Made by a program: the position numbers and the translations under genes
Notes under the pieces: generated by a model
What the model saw: only the letters and a program-made list of their open reading frames with translations
Databases searched by the model: none
Told to the model about the DNA's origin: nothing
Shown here: piece by piece, positions 32,635 through 45,367 of the stretch
How the letters are laid out: the number at the start of each line of letters is the position of its first letter
Numbering within the stretch: position 1 is the stretch's first letter
Assembly (NCBI GenBank): GCA_011009095.1
Contig: VTPC01091310.1
Location: 102,467-166,466 of the forward strand
Reading direction: 5' to 3'
Length of the DNA stretch: 64,000 nucleotides
From: Ignelater luminosus
Lineage: Eukaryota; Arthropoda; Insecta; Coleoptera; Elateridae

Positions 32635-34057
32635 AACAGTGACCCCAAACGCCACACACTGGTCCGGAAATACAAAAAGCTGGTCAAAGGTAAAACAACA
32701 AACTTTCGATTTGACTTTAGCGTCAGATAATTTGGAAAGAAATCCCTTTAAATATTCGAAAACTTCAAAATTTAAATCCAGAGCTTTTACAAATTGTTTC
32801 ATTAGGCCTAATTTTATATGTAACGGCGGCATCAATACATTCTTAGGCTCTACAACTGGTTCCGACTTTACATTATGTTTTCCGATCTGAAATTCGGCTC
32901 GATTAGGCCATATACGCCGTTGGTAATGTACCGAATCTGCTCTGCTGTCCCACAGGCAAAGGTGACAAGGATATTTAGTATACCCGCCTTGCATTCCCAT
33001 CAAAAAACCAACCATCTTAAAATCGCCTATTACAGGCCAATTGTATTCTGTATATTTTAACTTTTCAAGTATCATCTTCACACTATCCATAACTTTCCTT
33101 GAGCAATGCGGAATGTGCTAGGGGAAGACTCGGCAATTGGTTTCCGTTATGAAGAAGAACCGCTTTTAAGCTTTTTGAAGAGCTATCGATGAAAAGCCGC
33201 CAATCAGATGGTACGAATGGTATTCCGATTTCTTCGAACAAATCAGTCACGTTATTACAGTAACAAATACCGGCTTCTGTCGTGAAAAAACATGAAAAAG
33301 TTTTATGTCGCTCTCGTTGATCAGTTATTTTCACATCATCTTCAAGCAAATTCCATTGCTTTAATCGTGAACCTAAAATCTCTGCTTTGATCTTGGGTAG
33401 GTTTGGGTTTCGTGCTAAGTCATTGAATTCAGCTGAGCTTATGAAATGTGGTCCAAAACTCTGCGACTTTAACATGAATTCACTACCATCGGTGTTGGTT
33501 AGTGGTGCACTGCATTCTGTTGAACTTTGTGAAGATTGAACTGCGAGGTTATCTAATTCCGAACGTGATGGAATAGGAAAATTTTCATCATGAGGTATCG
33601 AAGATGATGTTGAAGAAAGATCAGGATAATAAATCTTTTCAGCATTTTCACCAGATCGACGCTTACTTGGATTAACGATACAAAAATAACAGTCTTGCAC
33701 ATGATCACTAGGTTCCCTCCAAAGTCGTGGCACCGCAAACTTCATGTGTCGTTTTTCTCCTCGATACCAGGCTAGAAATAACAAAATAACAACTAGTGTA
33801 ATTCAGATTTGCTCGACGTTTGTAAAACTTTTATATTTCAGTTTTTTACCTTCCAATGTATTTTTGCAATTAACGCAGGCAAAGTAAGGTACCCAATTTT
33901 TATCTTGATTCCGGATTTTCAGGTTATAATAGGCTTCGTAAGCTTCGCAAAGTTTCAAATTTGTTGCCAAAGCAAATTTCTTACTCCTTACTCTAATAAA
34001 TTCACCACAAATAAAACAGAATGAATCAACATCCTGTTTACACTGTCTTGATGCCAT
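32635..34057 (-). pseudogene. Multicopy transposon-like protein of unknown class, truncated
   Basis: The ATG at 34057 starts a Cys-rich N-terminal part (CFICGEFI, ACVNCKNTLEG). An intron 33849-33772 (GT-AG) joins it to WYRGEKRHMKFAVPRLWREP, HVQDCYFC and a long middle part with NDLARNPNLPKIKAE, FLLHNGN-type text. A one-base frameshift lies at about 33084 (LLKESY / DSVKMILEKL), followed by GDFKMVGFLMGMQGGYTKYP and CHLCLWDSRA, and MPPLHIKLGLMKQFVKAL. It ends soon after, where relatives I recall continue, so the C-terminus is lost. From memory, proteins of this kind are repeated in many arthropod genomes and behave like selfish DNA, but I cannot assign a transposon superfamily. Confidence 0.6.
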
Positions 34058-34670
34058 TTTCTAATTTAGTAATAAACAAAGGCGGTTATTACAGCTGTGA
34101 TAGACAAGTAAACACTCACTAATGGGCCCTTGACAAATAATATTCGATTTACTATCGGGTTATTAAAAGTGCTGCCATCTGTTGCTCATAAAATCAATTA
34201 AAATCTTTAAAACTTAATCATCGGCATAAATTAGACAAAAGCAAACTTTAAAAGCTAAATTTGGAAATTTAAGTGTTTTTCGGTGTCTAGAATCAGAATT
34301 TAAGCATTACAACAGAAACCCAAAAAAAAATTTTTGTTGTTGACTTGTGTTATTAATCTTTTTTGAATATTTAAAATGGACCAGTCAGATAAAGATACGT
34401 GGAATTATAATTGAAATAAGTGATGTGTTGAAAACAAAAGTTAAATTTACCACAATGCAATTTTTTCAAAACAATCATACAAAAGAAGAAACTTCACAAT
34501 TTACAAATGTAGAAAAACAACTATGAATTCTGCAGAATTCTGTGACGACCTTGACTACCCCATACATGTAATTTAATGAACTAACATAATTGACAAAAAA
34601 CAGCTGCTCATAGGTGTTTGTCCAACAATAATGCACGTGTTTCGCAATAGCTGTCAAAATACGTATTTGT
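34058..34670. other. Spacer in array-2 intron
   Basis: AT-rich; no feature recognised. Confidence 0.4.
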
Positions 34671-34910
34671 ATGATGGAATTCATTTTCAGATCAATCGAG
34701 CGACTCAAAGAAATCTTATACGCCATATTGGATCCGCCATTTTGGATTTTTGAATTTTGACTTAACAATTGTAATTAGCGAACACAGAAATATGATGAAA
34801 TTTATTTTCAGCCCAATCGAGCAAGTCAAAAAAAAACCTTGTCCGCCATATTGGATCCGCCATTTTGGATTTTTAGACTTTGATTTCTAAATCGTAATCC
34901 GTGACTTCGA
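34671..34910 (+). repeat. Two tandem units of about 121 bp
   Basis: ATGATGGAATTCATTTTCAG at 34671 and ATGATGAAATTTATTTTCAG at 34792 each lead into CAATCGAGC(G/A)A and the shared block GCCATATTGGATCCGCCATT. The two units are diverged. Probably the end of an unrecognised element. Confidence 0.7.
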
Positions 34911-34925
34911 AAACCCCAATATGTA

Positions 34926-37065
34926 AATCTTCGTGGGCGTAGAATAATGTTTTTATATTTTGACCAAGTTTTCGGGATTTCAGACCACTGTGCGCCAGAA
35001 GAAAATATTGATTGATTTAAATTTTATAAATGAAGTTAATGATTCTTTGTCCGTTCTTTAACCGTCAATATCTAATAAAACATACATTATCGGACCATGG
35101 CTCATATGAACTTCTTTGGTGACTTTAACGAGACGAATCAGATGTTGCCGTGTGTACTTATGAATCACCCGTACATGTGCCAAAAAAAATCACGTTGAGA
35201 TGTCAATGGAATCCCTAATTTTTAAACATTGTTTTTGCAGGATCTTATGAAAATTGCCATTCATATACACGTACTAACGAATGTTATGTTTATGTTTATT
35301 TGTTAATGCTAGAAATCATCCCCCCTCGTTACGTATTTCAAGTTGGATTAAGTCATCATGGATAATCGTCGAGCTGAAATCAAGTACCAAAGTTTTGTTT
35401 TTATTTCTGAATGCTTAATACACAATACTATTGCTGTCCACTTCTTCAAAGTAAAATTGATTTTATTTTTGACAACCAAAGTTCTACCAACACAGCAGAA
35501 GATTTATTATTTTTGAGATTGGTCTTACAATACAAAAGCAGAAAAGAAATTGTGAAGAGGTGTAACCATAAAAGAGGCTTTGGAGTAGAAATAGAGTGGC
35601 ACTTTTCTGTCACAGTTTATGGGAAAAATAATGTCACGGTTTAGGAGACACAGAGGACCCACGCTGGCTAGAATATTACTAAAATAAACCTTTTTAACTG
35701 GTGTGCAAAATAATTCAACAATTCAGTTCTTTACTGCACTAATCAGAAACACTTGGAGAACGAAAACTTTTAAAAACTCGTTTCCAAGAAGCAGAGTCCA
35801 TTGTATGAACAAACAGTATCACGTCTTCATTCAACAACAAAAGTTTTTTCATTCAGTGATACGAGTGAAACTCATATAGTAATTGAAGAAGGTTCAACTC
35901 TCATGATGGATGAAACACAAAATTATGTAGTTTGCGAGCACGGTCAGTGTTAGCAGAGTGTGTTCATTTCTAGTTAGTTCAATCTTCTCATGCGAAAGTC
36001 AAGTGCTGAACAATTCTACGGCTTGTTAAACCGTATTTGCTTGTGTTAGAGACTTGTTTTCATAGAACAAGTACGTATTCAATTCGTCTAAATATTTCTT
36101 GGTCGGAAGTTTTAAGAGGCAAATGAATTAAACCGTTATCATCCTAAAGGGTTGAACAATTTGAGTACGGGACTTTGTGTTTACCTGAACCGCAGGTAAC
36201 GTGTAATGCGTTTATTGTTTCTTAAGCTAAAAAGATTGAGCCAACTAGAAATAAACGCAGTACAGCTGGGTAACGTTTACTCGAAAAACTACTTTCCTAT
36301 ATCCTTCTAGACAGACATTTTAAAACTGTCAGTGACAAAAGCTGATCGGAAAACTGCTGCAGGCAGAATTTACAACTTAATGCAAAGAAAATGCCTGCTG
36401 CTTCAAAAGCTTTACCTGCGAGATTAAATATAAAAAGCAAAACAAAGAATGTTAACTCTAATTTACAAATAAGGTAGATAATAGATTAAAAAATCAGTTC
36501 CCTGTTTATTTAGCCCAAAACAGGCATATTTTCTGATACACAATAAACAATTCAATAAAGTTAGCAAACTAATGATTACGTCCAAAATGATAAACCTTTA
36601 AATGGCTATGTCTCGAGAAAGGTAATTTTCAGAAGAAGTTACAAAAAATACTTAACAATTAGGATCCCATTGAGATCCCAACATGATTTTTAAAATACGC
36701 GTTTTTTAAATACTACCAATCTAGTCAGGTGGTATATCAGATGAAAGCCTATTGAATTCCGAACAAACCAGTATTTTTTCCACTAACTAAGATGTCTCAA
36801 CTCTGGCCTGAAAATATGGTGGTTTTGTATAGGGATGCACATCAAAAAACACAGAATTTTGAAAACCTTCAAACTTATAAATCGAAAACAAAATGATATT
36901 TAAAAAATCTCTCCGTTGTTGATTCACCGTAAAAAATCGAGAAAATATAAAATGGTAAAGTATAACATGCATTGGATTACTCAAAAAAAATTACCCTTAT
37001 AATTGACCCAGTTAATATTTAGGTAACTGGGTAAATAACTTCGAACGTGCCCCAGAGTTTTATTC
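34926..37065. other. Array-2 intron, 2.1 kb, possible protein relic
   Basis: The frame at 35411-35641 includes YKSRKEIVKRCNHKRGFGVE and IEWHFSVTVYGKNNV and looks protein-like, but I cannot assign it. The frames after it are broken. The rest shows no recognisable feature. Confidence 0.3.
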
Positions 37066-37224
37066 CTTAGATGGATAAATTGCTTTAATTATTATTACAT
37101 CAAAACATATCTCTGATCAAAAGACTATTTTCAAACAAAGCGTAATTAAATTATTGATTTTATATTAATCATCGGCTAGATACAAAACATCATCCATTAA
37201 ACGCTAGTTATTGAATAAAACGAC
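37066..37224 (+). promoter_or_regulatory. Conserved block upstream of exon 2b (candidate promoter)
   Basis: TTTAATTATTATTACATCAA and AATTATTGATTTTATAT(T/C)AATCATCG are conserved at the same distance upstream of 51058. The conservation continues to the ATG. A candidate alternative promoter, inferred from conservation between the duplicated copies. Confidence 0.45.
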
Positions 37225-38118
37225 ATGACTGTGTTTTCTCCAGCAAAAAATATAGCAGAATCTTTATCTCCATTATGTACTTATGGCAGAATTACAGGGT
37301 TGGCTCCATATACATTGAAAATTACTACAAATGGTGTGGCAGCAGTGCCAGATAAGATGTTGATTATAATAAGGGTATTAGTTATTGCTACAATTCCATA
37401 TTTAGAAAAACCTAAGAATATACAAGATATTTACGGACATGGTCCCATTTTAATTTTTCTGTGGTATATTTTAGAATATCTCAATATAATCAATTTTATG
37501 TTATATGTTTTAATTGGACTCTTACAAAGGCATAAAATTGTACACCTTTTGAGAGAACTATTACACGTGGACAATCAACTACAGTTTCTCGACGTGGAAA
37601 TAAACCACTACAAAGATCAGCTTGTTGTCATCTATATTATTATCTTTCAAGTAACTAAAATTGGTATTTTGCTTTTAATAGCAGCTATATACATGCAAGA
37701 CAATTATTCATACCTAATTAGATACATACTATTCATAGTACCCAGTTCAAATGTACATTTACATTTTATGATTATTTTGTTTATAATAATAAAAAGGTAC
37801 AGAATTATAAACCAGTATATAAAATCTTTTGAGAAAAGTAAACCTAAGAATAATTTACTACTGATACTAAACAAACTGAAAGATATTCGCGAGAATCTGT
37901 TATGCACGACTAATGTTCTACTAAAAGCATTTCAAATACAAATCTTGATAAGAGTTACTAACATATATCTGACAATGAATTACTCTTTATTTTTCTTAAT
38001 TAAAAATTTAACATTGATAAATGACGGAAACTACGTATGGTTCAGAGTATATTTCTTCATTTTTGACATAACAGAAATAATATTTTTGGTCACTGTCTGC
38101 AGTGCTGCAATAGATGAG
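37225..38118 (+). CDS. Gustatory receptor, alternative first exon 2b of array 2
   Basis: 298 codons up to GAG|GTAAGC (phase 0), 372 residues with the shared exons. It starts MTVFSPAKNIAESLSPL and has ITGLAPYTLKITTN, YGHGPILIFL, LLQRHKIVHLLRELL, HLHFMIILFIIIKRYRIINQ, and YFFIFDITEIIFLVTVCSAAIDE before the donor. It is nearly a copy of 51058 in array 3, differing by scattered substitutions with both frames open. That indicates they are duplicates still under constraint. Confidence 0.89.
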
Positions 38119-38503
38119 GTAAGCTATTAAATACATTGTTTACACCCTTTCTCAACATACCGTGAATATACCAAGAGACGGAACATTCCTTTCCCCTTAC
38201 AAATATTTCTTCAGTACAAGTAATTGCAAATCTGGCAATGTTGCTTTAAGATACCTACATAGTTGCACCCAACTAGTACATACACACAAATATCCTTGTC
38301 TAAAAGCATACTGTTCAAGATTGTTGAAAACACATGATTTTCACAAATAAATTTCCAATTTTTAAAAAACTAAAAAAGTTTCTAATGCTCAGTCGACTTC
38401 CTTTACAATTTATACTAACAAAGAGAAATGACGTGAAAGAGAGATGTAATACCAATAAGATATCATTGAATTCGGAAATCAATTCCGATTTCAAATACAC
38501 AGT
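38119..38503. other. Array-2 intron segment
   Basis: 385 bp without recognised features between exon 2b and a mariner insertion. Confidence 0.4.
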
Positions 38504-38505
38504 TA

Positions 38506-39711
38506 CGAGGACGGTTCAGTAAGTACCCGTGTTTGACGACAGAAGACGTTCCTGAGGGAAGTTGGTGTTATCATCGTGTGCTGTCATCTATGAAACGACG
38601 GTATAACAAATTGCAGACTGATTGATAGGTTAGTTTGGATTTGACAGCCATTTGAGTAAGACGTGTTTCGTGATTTTAGCTAAGATGGAAAAAGAGCAGT
38701 ATCGTTCGGTAATTCGCTTTCTGTTTTTGGATGGGAAAAAATGCGAGGAGATAAAAGCAAAGTTGGATGCTGTTTATGGGGACACTTCGCCATCTATGAC
38801 CACAGTTAGATATTGGTTCAACGAATTTAAACGTGGGCGAACATCCGTTTTTGATGAGGAGCGACCAGGACGCCCGGCAGACGTGGTTACCGAGGAAATC
38901 ATTCAAAAAGTCCACCACATGATTCTCGCTGATCGACGAACGAAAGTGCGTGAAGTAGCAGAAACCGTAGGTGTGTCGACCGGAACGGCAATTAATATTT
39001 TACATGATAAGTTGGCGATGAAAAAATTGTCGGCGCGATGGGAGTTTTTGCGTCGAATAGTCACCGTTGATAAAACCTGGATTCATCATTACACACCAGA
39101 AACTAAGCAACAATCAAAACAATGGATTTCTCCCGGTGAATCTGCTCCAAAGAAGGCGACGATGGTTCCATCGGCCGGAAAGGTCATGGCGACGATTTTT
39201 TGGGATGCGAACGGCGTCATCCTCATGGATTTTTTAGAAAAAGAAAGAACGATCACTGGACAATACTACAGTGAGTTATTAGACAGCTTCGACAAAAAAT
39301 TGAAGGAAACACGGCCGCATTTGGCGAAAAAGAAGGTGGTGTTTCACCACGATAACGCACCAGCACATTCATCCGGAGTTGTCGCCGCCAAACTGCATGA
39401 ATTGCGTTATGAATTGCTGCCGCAGCCCCCGTATTCACCCGATCTGGTTCCCTGCGACTTTTTCTTGTTTCCTAACATGAAGAAATGGCTCGCGGGAAAA
39501 AAATTTAGCTCAAACGAGGAAGTCATCGCCGAGATAGAGGCGTATTTTGGAGAGTTTGACAAATCCTATTTTTTTGGAGGGGTTAAAAAAATGGCAGGAA
39601 CGTTGGGAGAAGTGTATATTTCTAAAAGGAGACTATGTTGAAAAATAAAAAAAAATTTTGAAAAAAATTGTGTCTTTATTTCTAACACGGGTACTTATTG
39701 AACCGCCCTCG
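38506..39711 (+). mobile_element. Mariner element, nearly intact
   Basis: TIRs CGAGGACGGTTCAGTAAGTA (left) and TACTTATTGAACCGCCCTCG (right), flanked by TA at 38504-38505 and 39712-39713. The transposase frame is open for almost its whole length. Confidence 0.93.
38685..39641 (+). pseudogene. Mariner transposase, long open frame with internal deletion
   Basis: ATG at 38685 (MEKEQYRSVIRFLFLDGKK). HTH region with MTTVRYWFNEFKRGRTSVFD and ERPGRPADVV. The linker is shortened: SARW is followed at once by EFLRRIVTVD, where family members have the WVPRLL motif and about 30 more residues. The first Asp motif reads VDKTW instead of VDETW. HHDNAPAHSS and PYSPDLVPCD are intact and 34 residues apart. The last about 20 residues look frameshifted (no GDYVE ending). 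Probably inactive despite the open frame. Confidence 0.88.
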
Positions 39712-39824
39712 TATATACGCGGTGTCCCACTTAATACAAGAAAGATAATGCCATCTTCACTCACACTGGAAGTTCTGGTGAGTGACTGGTGTACATGCAA
39801 GACACTTTAGTTACCAACAAGTTA

Positions 39825-40497
39825 CGAGGGTGGTCTGAAAAGTTTCCGACCTAACAAAGATACAAGACATTTTATCTGAAAATTTTTTTTTATTTTTCAA
39901 CATAGTCTCCTTGTAACTCTACACACTTCTCCCAGCGATGCTCCTATCTCTGTAACCCGTCCAAATAGTACTCGGCATTTTTCTCTGCAAAATAATTGTT
40001 CACGAAGGTGATTGCCTCTTCATTTGCCGAAAATCTTTGTCCTCCGAGCGCAATTTTTAGATGAGGGAACAAAAAGAAGTCGCTTGGGGCTAGATCTGGT
40101 GAGTAAGGCGGATGGTCAAGCAGTTCAAACCGTAATTCGTAGATTTTCGCTATGGCAACCGCTGAGGTGTGAGACGGTGCGTTGCCTTGGTGAAACAGGA
40201 TTTTCTTTTTCTGCAAAGTGGCCGTTTTTTCGCAAGTTCTGCCTTCAGCTTGTCAAGTAATGATGCATAGTATGCTCCTGTAATGGTTTTTCCTTTTTGA
40301 AGATAATCGATTAAAATAACTCCATGACTATCCCAAAAAAACTCACATCAACGCACTCAAACGACTGTTACATAAAAACTGCGCGTCCAAAATGGCTGAA
40401 ACTTTGGTGAGCAACTGTCAACAGATGAACAACGAAATTCAGTAGCTTTTATTTACGAGTGCTGCCATCTTCACGTTGAGGTCGGAAACTTTTCGTA
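39825..40497 (-). mobile_element. Mariner relic, 5' part deleted
   Basis: The left TIR CGAGGGTGGTCTGAAAAGTT, after TA at 39823-39824, pairs with GGTCGGAAACTTTTCG at the right, whose outermost bases are lost. It holds only the C-terminal half of a transposase gene. A different subfamily from its neighbour at 38506. Confidence 0.82.
39890..40340 (-). pseudogene. Mariner transposase C-terminal fragment, dead
   Basis: Begins FFWDSHGVILIDYLQKGKTI, shifts frame, then QKKKILFHQGNAPSHTS (second catalytic Asp changed to Gly) and PYSPDLAPSDFFLFPHLK. It has an in-frame stop where Trp is expected after GLQR, then RWEKCVELQGDYVEK. The N-terminal DNA-binding half is absent. Confidence 0.85.
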
Positions 40498-40499
40498 AT

Positions 40500-40772
40500 A
40501 AATACATAAACAAAAATAAGTGAGTGGACCAAGTTTTAAGTCCACCCAGTATATCAATACTTACATTATCTTTTAATTAATCTCTCTAATCTTAATGTAT
40601 TGCACACGCTCCCAGATAAAACTGAAAAAACAATAATATAAAGCAGTAAGGGGTTTGTCTGATTGATTAAAAGTATAAACGAGTTAAATTATTACATTTA
40701 CTGTACCTCGCTATTAATTTTCTACTCACAAATAAAGAAACCCTTAAAGCGCCAAATATTCAATAAAACAAA
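40500..40772 (+). promoter_or_regulatory. Conserved block upstream of exon 2c (candidate promoter)
   Basis: Aligns with 52480-52717 upstream of the array-3 pseudo-exon. TTAAAAGTATAAACGAGTTA is identical in both, together with ATATCAATA(C/T)TTA and TTATCTTTTAATTA. A candidate promoter for this alternative first exon. Confidence 0.45.
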
Positions 40773-41672
40773 ATGATTTTATTTTCTACAATTAATAGTA
40801 TAGCCGAATGTTTATCCACATTAAGCGCTTACGGTAGAATTATAGGGTTAACTCCATATAAACTGAAAATCACTACCAATAATGTGATCGCAACGCCGGA
40901 TACAGTATTAATTATAATAAGGATATTGGTTGCTGCTGTACCCAACTTTTTAATTCAACCCAAGAATATACAAGATATAGATGGACATGGTCCAATCTTA
41001 GCCTTTATACGATATATTTTCGACTATATCGAATTAATTACTTATTACTTATATGTTTTACTTGGATTCTGGCAAAGGCATAAAATTGTGTACGTCGTGA
41101 AAGAATTACTATATACAGACTATCAACTGCAACTCCTAAATATCAAAATAAACGATTTTAAAGATCAACTTGCCGTCATCTCTTTTATCACTTTACAAGT
41201 AGCTAAAGTGACTGCTTTGTTTTTAATAGCAGCTATACACATGCAAGACCACTATTCGTATCTCTTAAGATATACTATATTTGTAATACCGAGTACCAAC
41301 GTACATTTACATTTTGCGATAATATTATTTATAATTCAAAGGAGGAGCAGAATTATAAACCAACATATAAATTCTTTAGAAAAGGGTAAATATCGGAATA
41401 ATACCGAATTGTTACTGATATTGAAGAAATTTAAAGATATTCATGAGAATTTACTACAGACAATTCATGTTTTACTGGAAGCATGTCAAATACAAATTTT
41501 ATTAAGATTGGTGTCCCTATATCTAGCAATGAATCACTCTTTGTTTTTCCTAATTAAGAGTTTAAGAATGGAAAATGGAAAAAATTTTGTATGGGTGAGA
41601 ACATATTACTTCATTTTCGATATATCAGAAATAATACTTTTGGTCATCGTTTGTAGTCCTACAGTAGATGAG
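40773..41672 (+). CDS. Gustatory receptor, alternative first exon 2c of array 2
   Basis: 300 codons up to GAG|GTAAGA (phase 0), 374 residues with the shared exons. It has IIGLTPYKLKITTN, DGHGPILAFIRYI, FWQRHKIVYVVKELL, HLHFAIILFIIQRRSRIINQ, and YYFIFDISEIILLVIVCSPTVDE before the donor. The counterpart in array 3 (52718) is a dead fragment, so this is the only working copy of the pair. Confidence 0.89.
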
Positions 41673-42989
41673 GTAAGATAAAAACACATATTCAATTTTA
41701 CACACTTGTTGAATAACCATGCATATCGTGTATCTCACAAAAGATGGAACACACTTTTCCCAGGAAAATGTTTGCTAATAGGTGTAAATATAAATATTAC
41801 ATTAATAGTGAAGATTGCACACAATATAAAAATAAATGTTCTGATTTTGTTGATTTAGTTAAAATTTAGTTATTAATTATTGGGTCTGTTCAACCTTTAA
41901 GATTTTATCCGTTATAGATAAAGATAACTTATAATTGTATAATACCACAGTGATACAGGTAGGACACAAATTACACTGTATTTTTGTAATCATCGAAGGA
42001 CAAGTTGCTATATGAATGGAGCTGAGCTGGAATTTCTAGAGTAAAATATTTTGCATTGTTAAGATAAGCGAGGTAACTTTAATTTTACAAATTTTAAAAA
42101 TAATACTTAAATGCTTGGGCACTCCGATGATTCACTCTCGTTCTGGCAATACAGTGTCATTGCGATTAATTTCTTCCTACTAAGTAGTTTTGGGACTTGA
42201 AAAAATCCTGATTGAACCGTATACGGGTTTGGGCAGAATCTTCGTTCGAACCCCGCCATTTTCAATTCTGGAGAGCCCAACGATCCTTTAGATTCTTTTA
42301 CAGTGTGTATAGGACATCTAAATGACTCAACAGGCTTTAAAACGACAAATCCAGTGAATCGTCGTCCCTATTGTTCTCAAACCATGCACAATGTTCCCTT
42401 CGACTACCATAATCTGGAGGTATAAGTTCTTGCATAATCGTTATTTTGTAAAGATATAATTTCAGTAAGTTGTATTTTAATAATTTTCTGGCGAATACTT
42501 AAAGAGATATTCGTTTGAAGTTCTAGCAAATCGACTAACTACATTTTCAATGTAGATACTAAAGCGTAATCTGGAACACTTCATCTTTGCAAGCTTAAAT
42601 AAAATATGTCCAATTTCCCTAAACTACACCATTCCGGTAATAAAACAACGATGAACGTGTCTTGTTAAACAGTATAGACCATTGTTTACAATGCTGCTGA
42701 AAATAAATTTCATTAATATTCTTGAATATTTACAGTATGTAAGTGTCTTACTATGACTACGCAGACACAGCACAAGAACAACTTTAGTCTTGAAAAAGAC
42801 TTTTTCGTAAAATAAGCGCAATTAAAAAGGAAACACAAGATTAACTAAATGCAGGACATTGACATTTGCAATTGACAAATGACAGAAAACAAATACGTAT
42901 TAGTTGTTGAAATGAATCAACAAGCCGGCACATTAAAATTAGATTCCATAGCCAACTGGACCCAGAAACATTTATAAACACTTTATATA
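41673..42989. other. Array-2 intron segment
   Basis: 1.3 kb without convincing genes or repeats. Confidence 0.4.
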
Positions 42990-43542
42990 AACTTGCATAC
43001 GTCGTGTAGGAATTGCTACATACAGACCATCAGCAGCTGTTCCTGGAAAACAAAACACACCGTTTTCAAGAGCCTGTTGTTATATCTTTCATCAGCTTGC
43101 AAATAATTAGAATTACTGTTATATTTATATTGGGAGCAATGTACATGCAAGATCACTATTTATATTTTATAAAATACACAGTTATTATAATACCGGCTTC
43201 GAGCATGCACTTACATTGCGTGGTTATTTTGTTTATAATACGAAAAAGATATAGATTTCTAAACCAACATATGAAGTCCACTGAAAAAAAATGCAAATCA
43301 AGAGAACAACGAATTGTACCTGACGTTTAAGAAATTACAGGATATCCAGCCTAGCTTGTTAAGTGCAATTCGCGTATTGCTGAAAGCACTCTAAATACAA
43401 ATTCTAATAAGACTTATTACTGTATATTTCACAGCAAATTATTCTTTGTTAGTTTTATTTAAAAGTCTAATGTCAGAGAATAGCACAAGGTAGGTATGGT
43501 TGAAAACATGTTATTTATTTCATTTTTGACGTATTTGAAGTA
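42990..43542 (+). pseudogene. Gustatory receptor first exon, pseudogene 2d (array 2)
   Basis: Truncated at the 5' side: the match begins at the YVV-ELL block and shows an in-frame stop there (GTCGTGTAG). The middle is recognisable (FISLQIIRITVIFILGAMYM, MHLHCVVILFIIRKRYRFLN), then a frameshift and further stops in LLKAL-IQILIRLITVYFT. The 3' end and splice donor are lost where a LINE tail begins. Related to the 57730-59213 pseudo-exon of array 3. Confidence 0.83.
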
Positions 43543-43662
43543 AAAAAAGTTTTATACAACAGACTCAGAATTTTTAATAAACTGCCATCTGAACTAAAAA
43601 AAGTGAGGTCCTTGAAAATCTTCAGAAAGATGTTAAAGACGTTTTTTGAATCTTCCTTTTGA
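43543..43662 (+). mobile_element. 3' end of a LINE reverse-transcriptase ORF
   Basis: Encodes KKVLYNRLRIFNKLPSELKK, then VRSLKIFRKMLKTFFES, stop. This is the usual C-terminus of non-LTR retrotransposon polyproteins (YNxLPxELK...FKxxLK). Heavily 5'-truncated. AT-rich 3' UTR-like sequence follows to about 43880. Its insertion removed the end of the Gr pseudo-exon. Confidence 0.7.
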
Positions 43663-45367
43663 TTGAGTTAGTTATCGATTACAAAAATTTTTATATTATA
43701 TATTAAATTGTGTTGTTATAACTCCTTTAACAATTATATCATTTGTTATTTATTAATTTTAAACTTAACTTACGTACATATGACTGACCGCGATTTACTT
43801 ACTTATACATGAATTTTATTTACATATTTATTTTATTGATTGTTATATATTACGTATTTTGTTATTATTATACTCCAACATTTTACTTAAAGTTGTAGTT
43901 TCTTAAATCGCATTTATCTGGAAAACAGCGTATGCAAGTTATAATACCACGTATTGCCATACTTGTTAGTTCATTACTCTTAGGTGCTCTTCGCTTTAGA
44001 TGCTGATACAGTTTTGTTTAATTAAGTATTTTTACATCATTCTTTCTAACGAACACATGATGTCATTTTTCTTATAATTTTAATGTTAATGCACTAGGAA
44101 TTGCAGAAAATTATTTTATTATTACAAAGAAAGTCATGTGATAAACACAAAGTTATAGATATGAGAATCATGAATAATCAGCTGCTTCTGATATTATTAC
44201 AGATCAAATAGGATTTTGTTGCTGCTAATAAACAGAAGATAATTATTGTTTGAATAACTTACAATAAAGTATATGTTAGTATCTTTTTCTCTTATAACTA
44301 CTTGCATAGAACAAAACAACATTGTAAGCTGTCTAGACCACCATAACACAAGATCTAAATGGTAGTTGCAAGGTGAATACCGAGTGATTATAAATAAATG
44401 AACAAAGCCGGTTGACTCCCGACTTCTAGTCTGTGTAAAAGCAATGCATCATCGAATGAAACAATTCCTTCTTTAATACCTTTTAAAGCTTTTCCACGCA
44501 AAAATACAGAATTTCTAAGAAAACACAGTCTAGGTACAAACACAGTCTTCATAATTACTTAGAAGTCACGTTGAAATATAGCCAAAGGTCTTAACTGAAA
44601 TGCGCTTTTGGAAAATGTAAAGATTTTAACATTATTTTGTAAGATTTGTAAATTGTAAAATAAATAATTTTTATAAATAATTATTAGAGAATTTGCAATT
44701 TTATACCGTAACATGTGTAATGTACCGTCAAAACGTATATATCTACATAACCACTACTGTTTAATGTAGTACGTCACGGATAGCATAATTTGCAAAAACA
44801 TCAAACGTACAAACGTAAGCGTGGGAAAACTCGAAATGACGTGTCTACAAAACGTAAAAACATTTGAACCAATGTGGAATAAACAGTTTCATTTCTTGTT
44901 AAATTTTTGAGCATTTAATTATTATTTTAGTATAAGAACTTATCAAAAAAAAATGGACAACCCTCGTGAATAGCATAGTATTTATATACGAACATCCCTT
45001 GTAGTGGGTAGGGTATGTTCCAGTATGTAGCTTTGTTGAGGTTAGAAGAAATAATTATCTTCAATGAAAACATACTTTTTCATTTTTGCGAAAAGTTTTT
45101 TGCCGCGGATAAAGTTTGAATATGTCGCGGAAAATCGTTTTCTAATTTGTTTATCCGTATAGTTCTAAGTTTCACGTCTCACGGGAATTTTATCAAATTA
45201 TCTACCACGTAACGAACATTCTCACGTCACGTTATGTTGTACGTTAGAAAAATCGCAAACTCCCTATTATTTACATAGTATGCAATCTAACTGGTAACTT
45301 CTAATTAATACGCAAACTTCCATACTAACTAAATAGTAAGATTACTAGTAAAACACAAATTTTTCAG
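43663..45367. other. Array-2 intron before the shared exons
   Basis: LINE tail, then non-coding. The part from about 44520 resembles the region from about 62810 in array 3, as does the last 60 bp before 45368 (ATAGTAAGATTA(C/T)TAGTAAAA). No additional first exon here. Confidence 0.5.
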
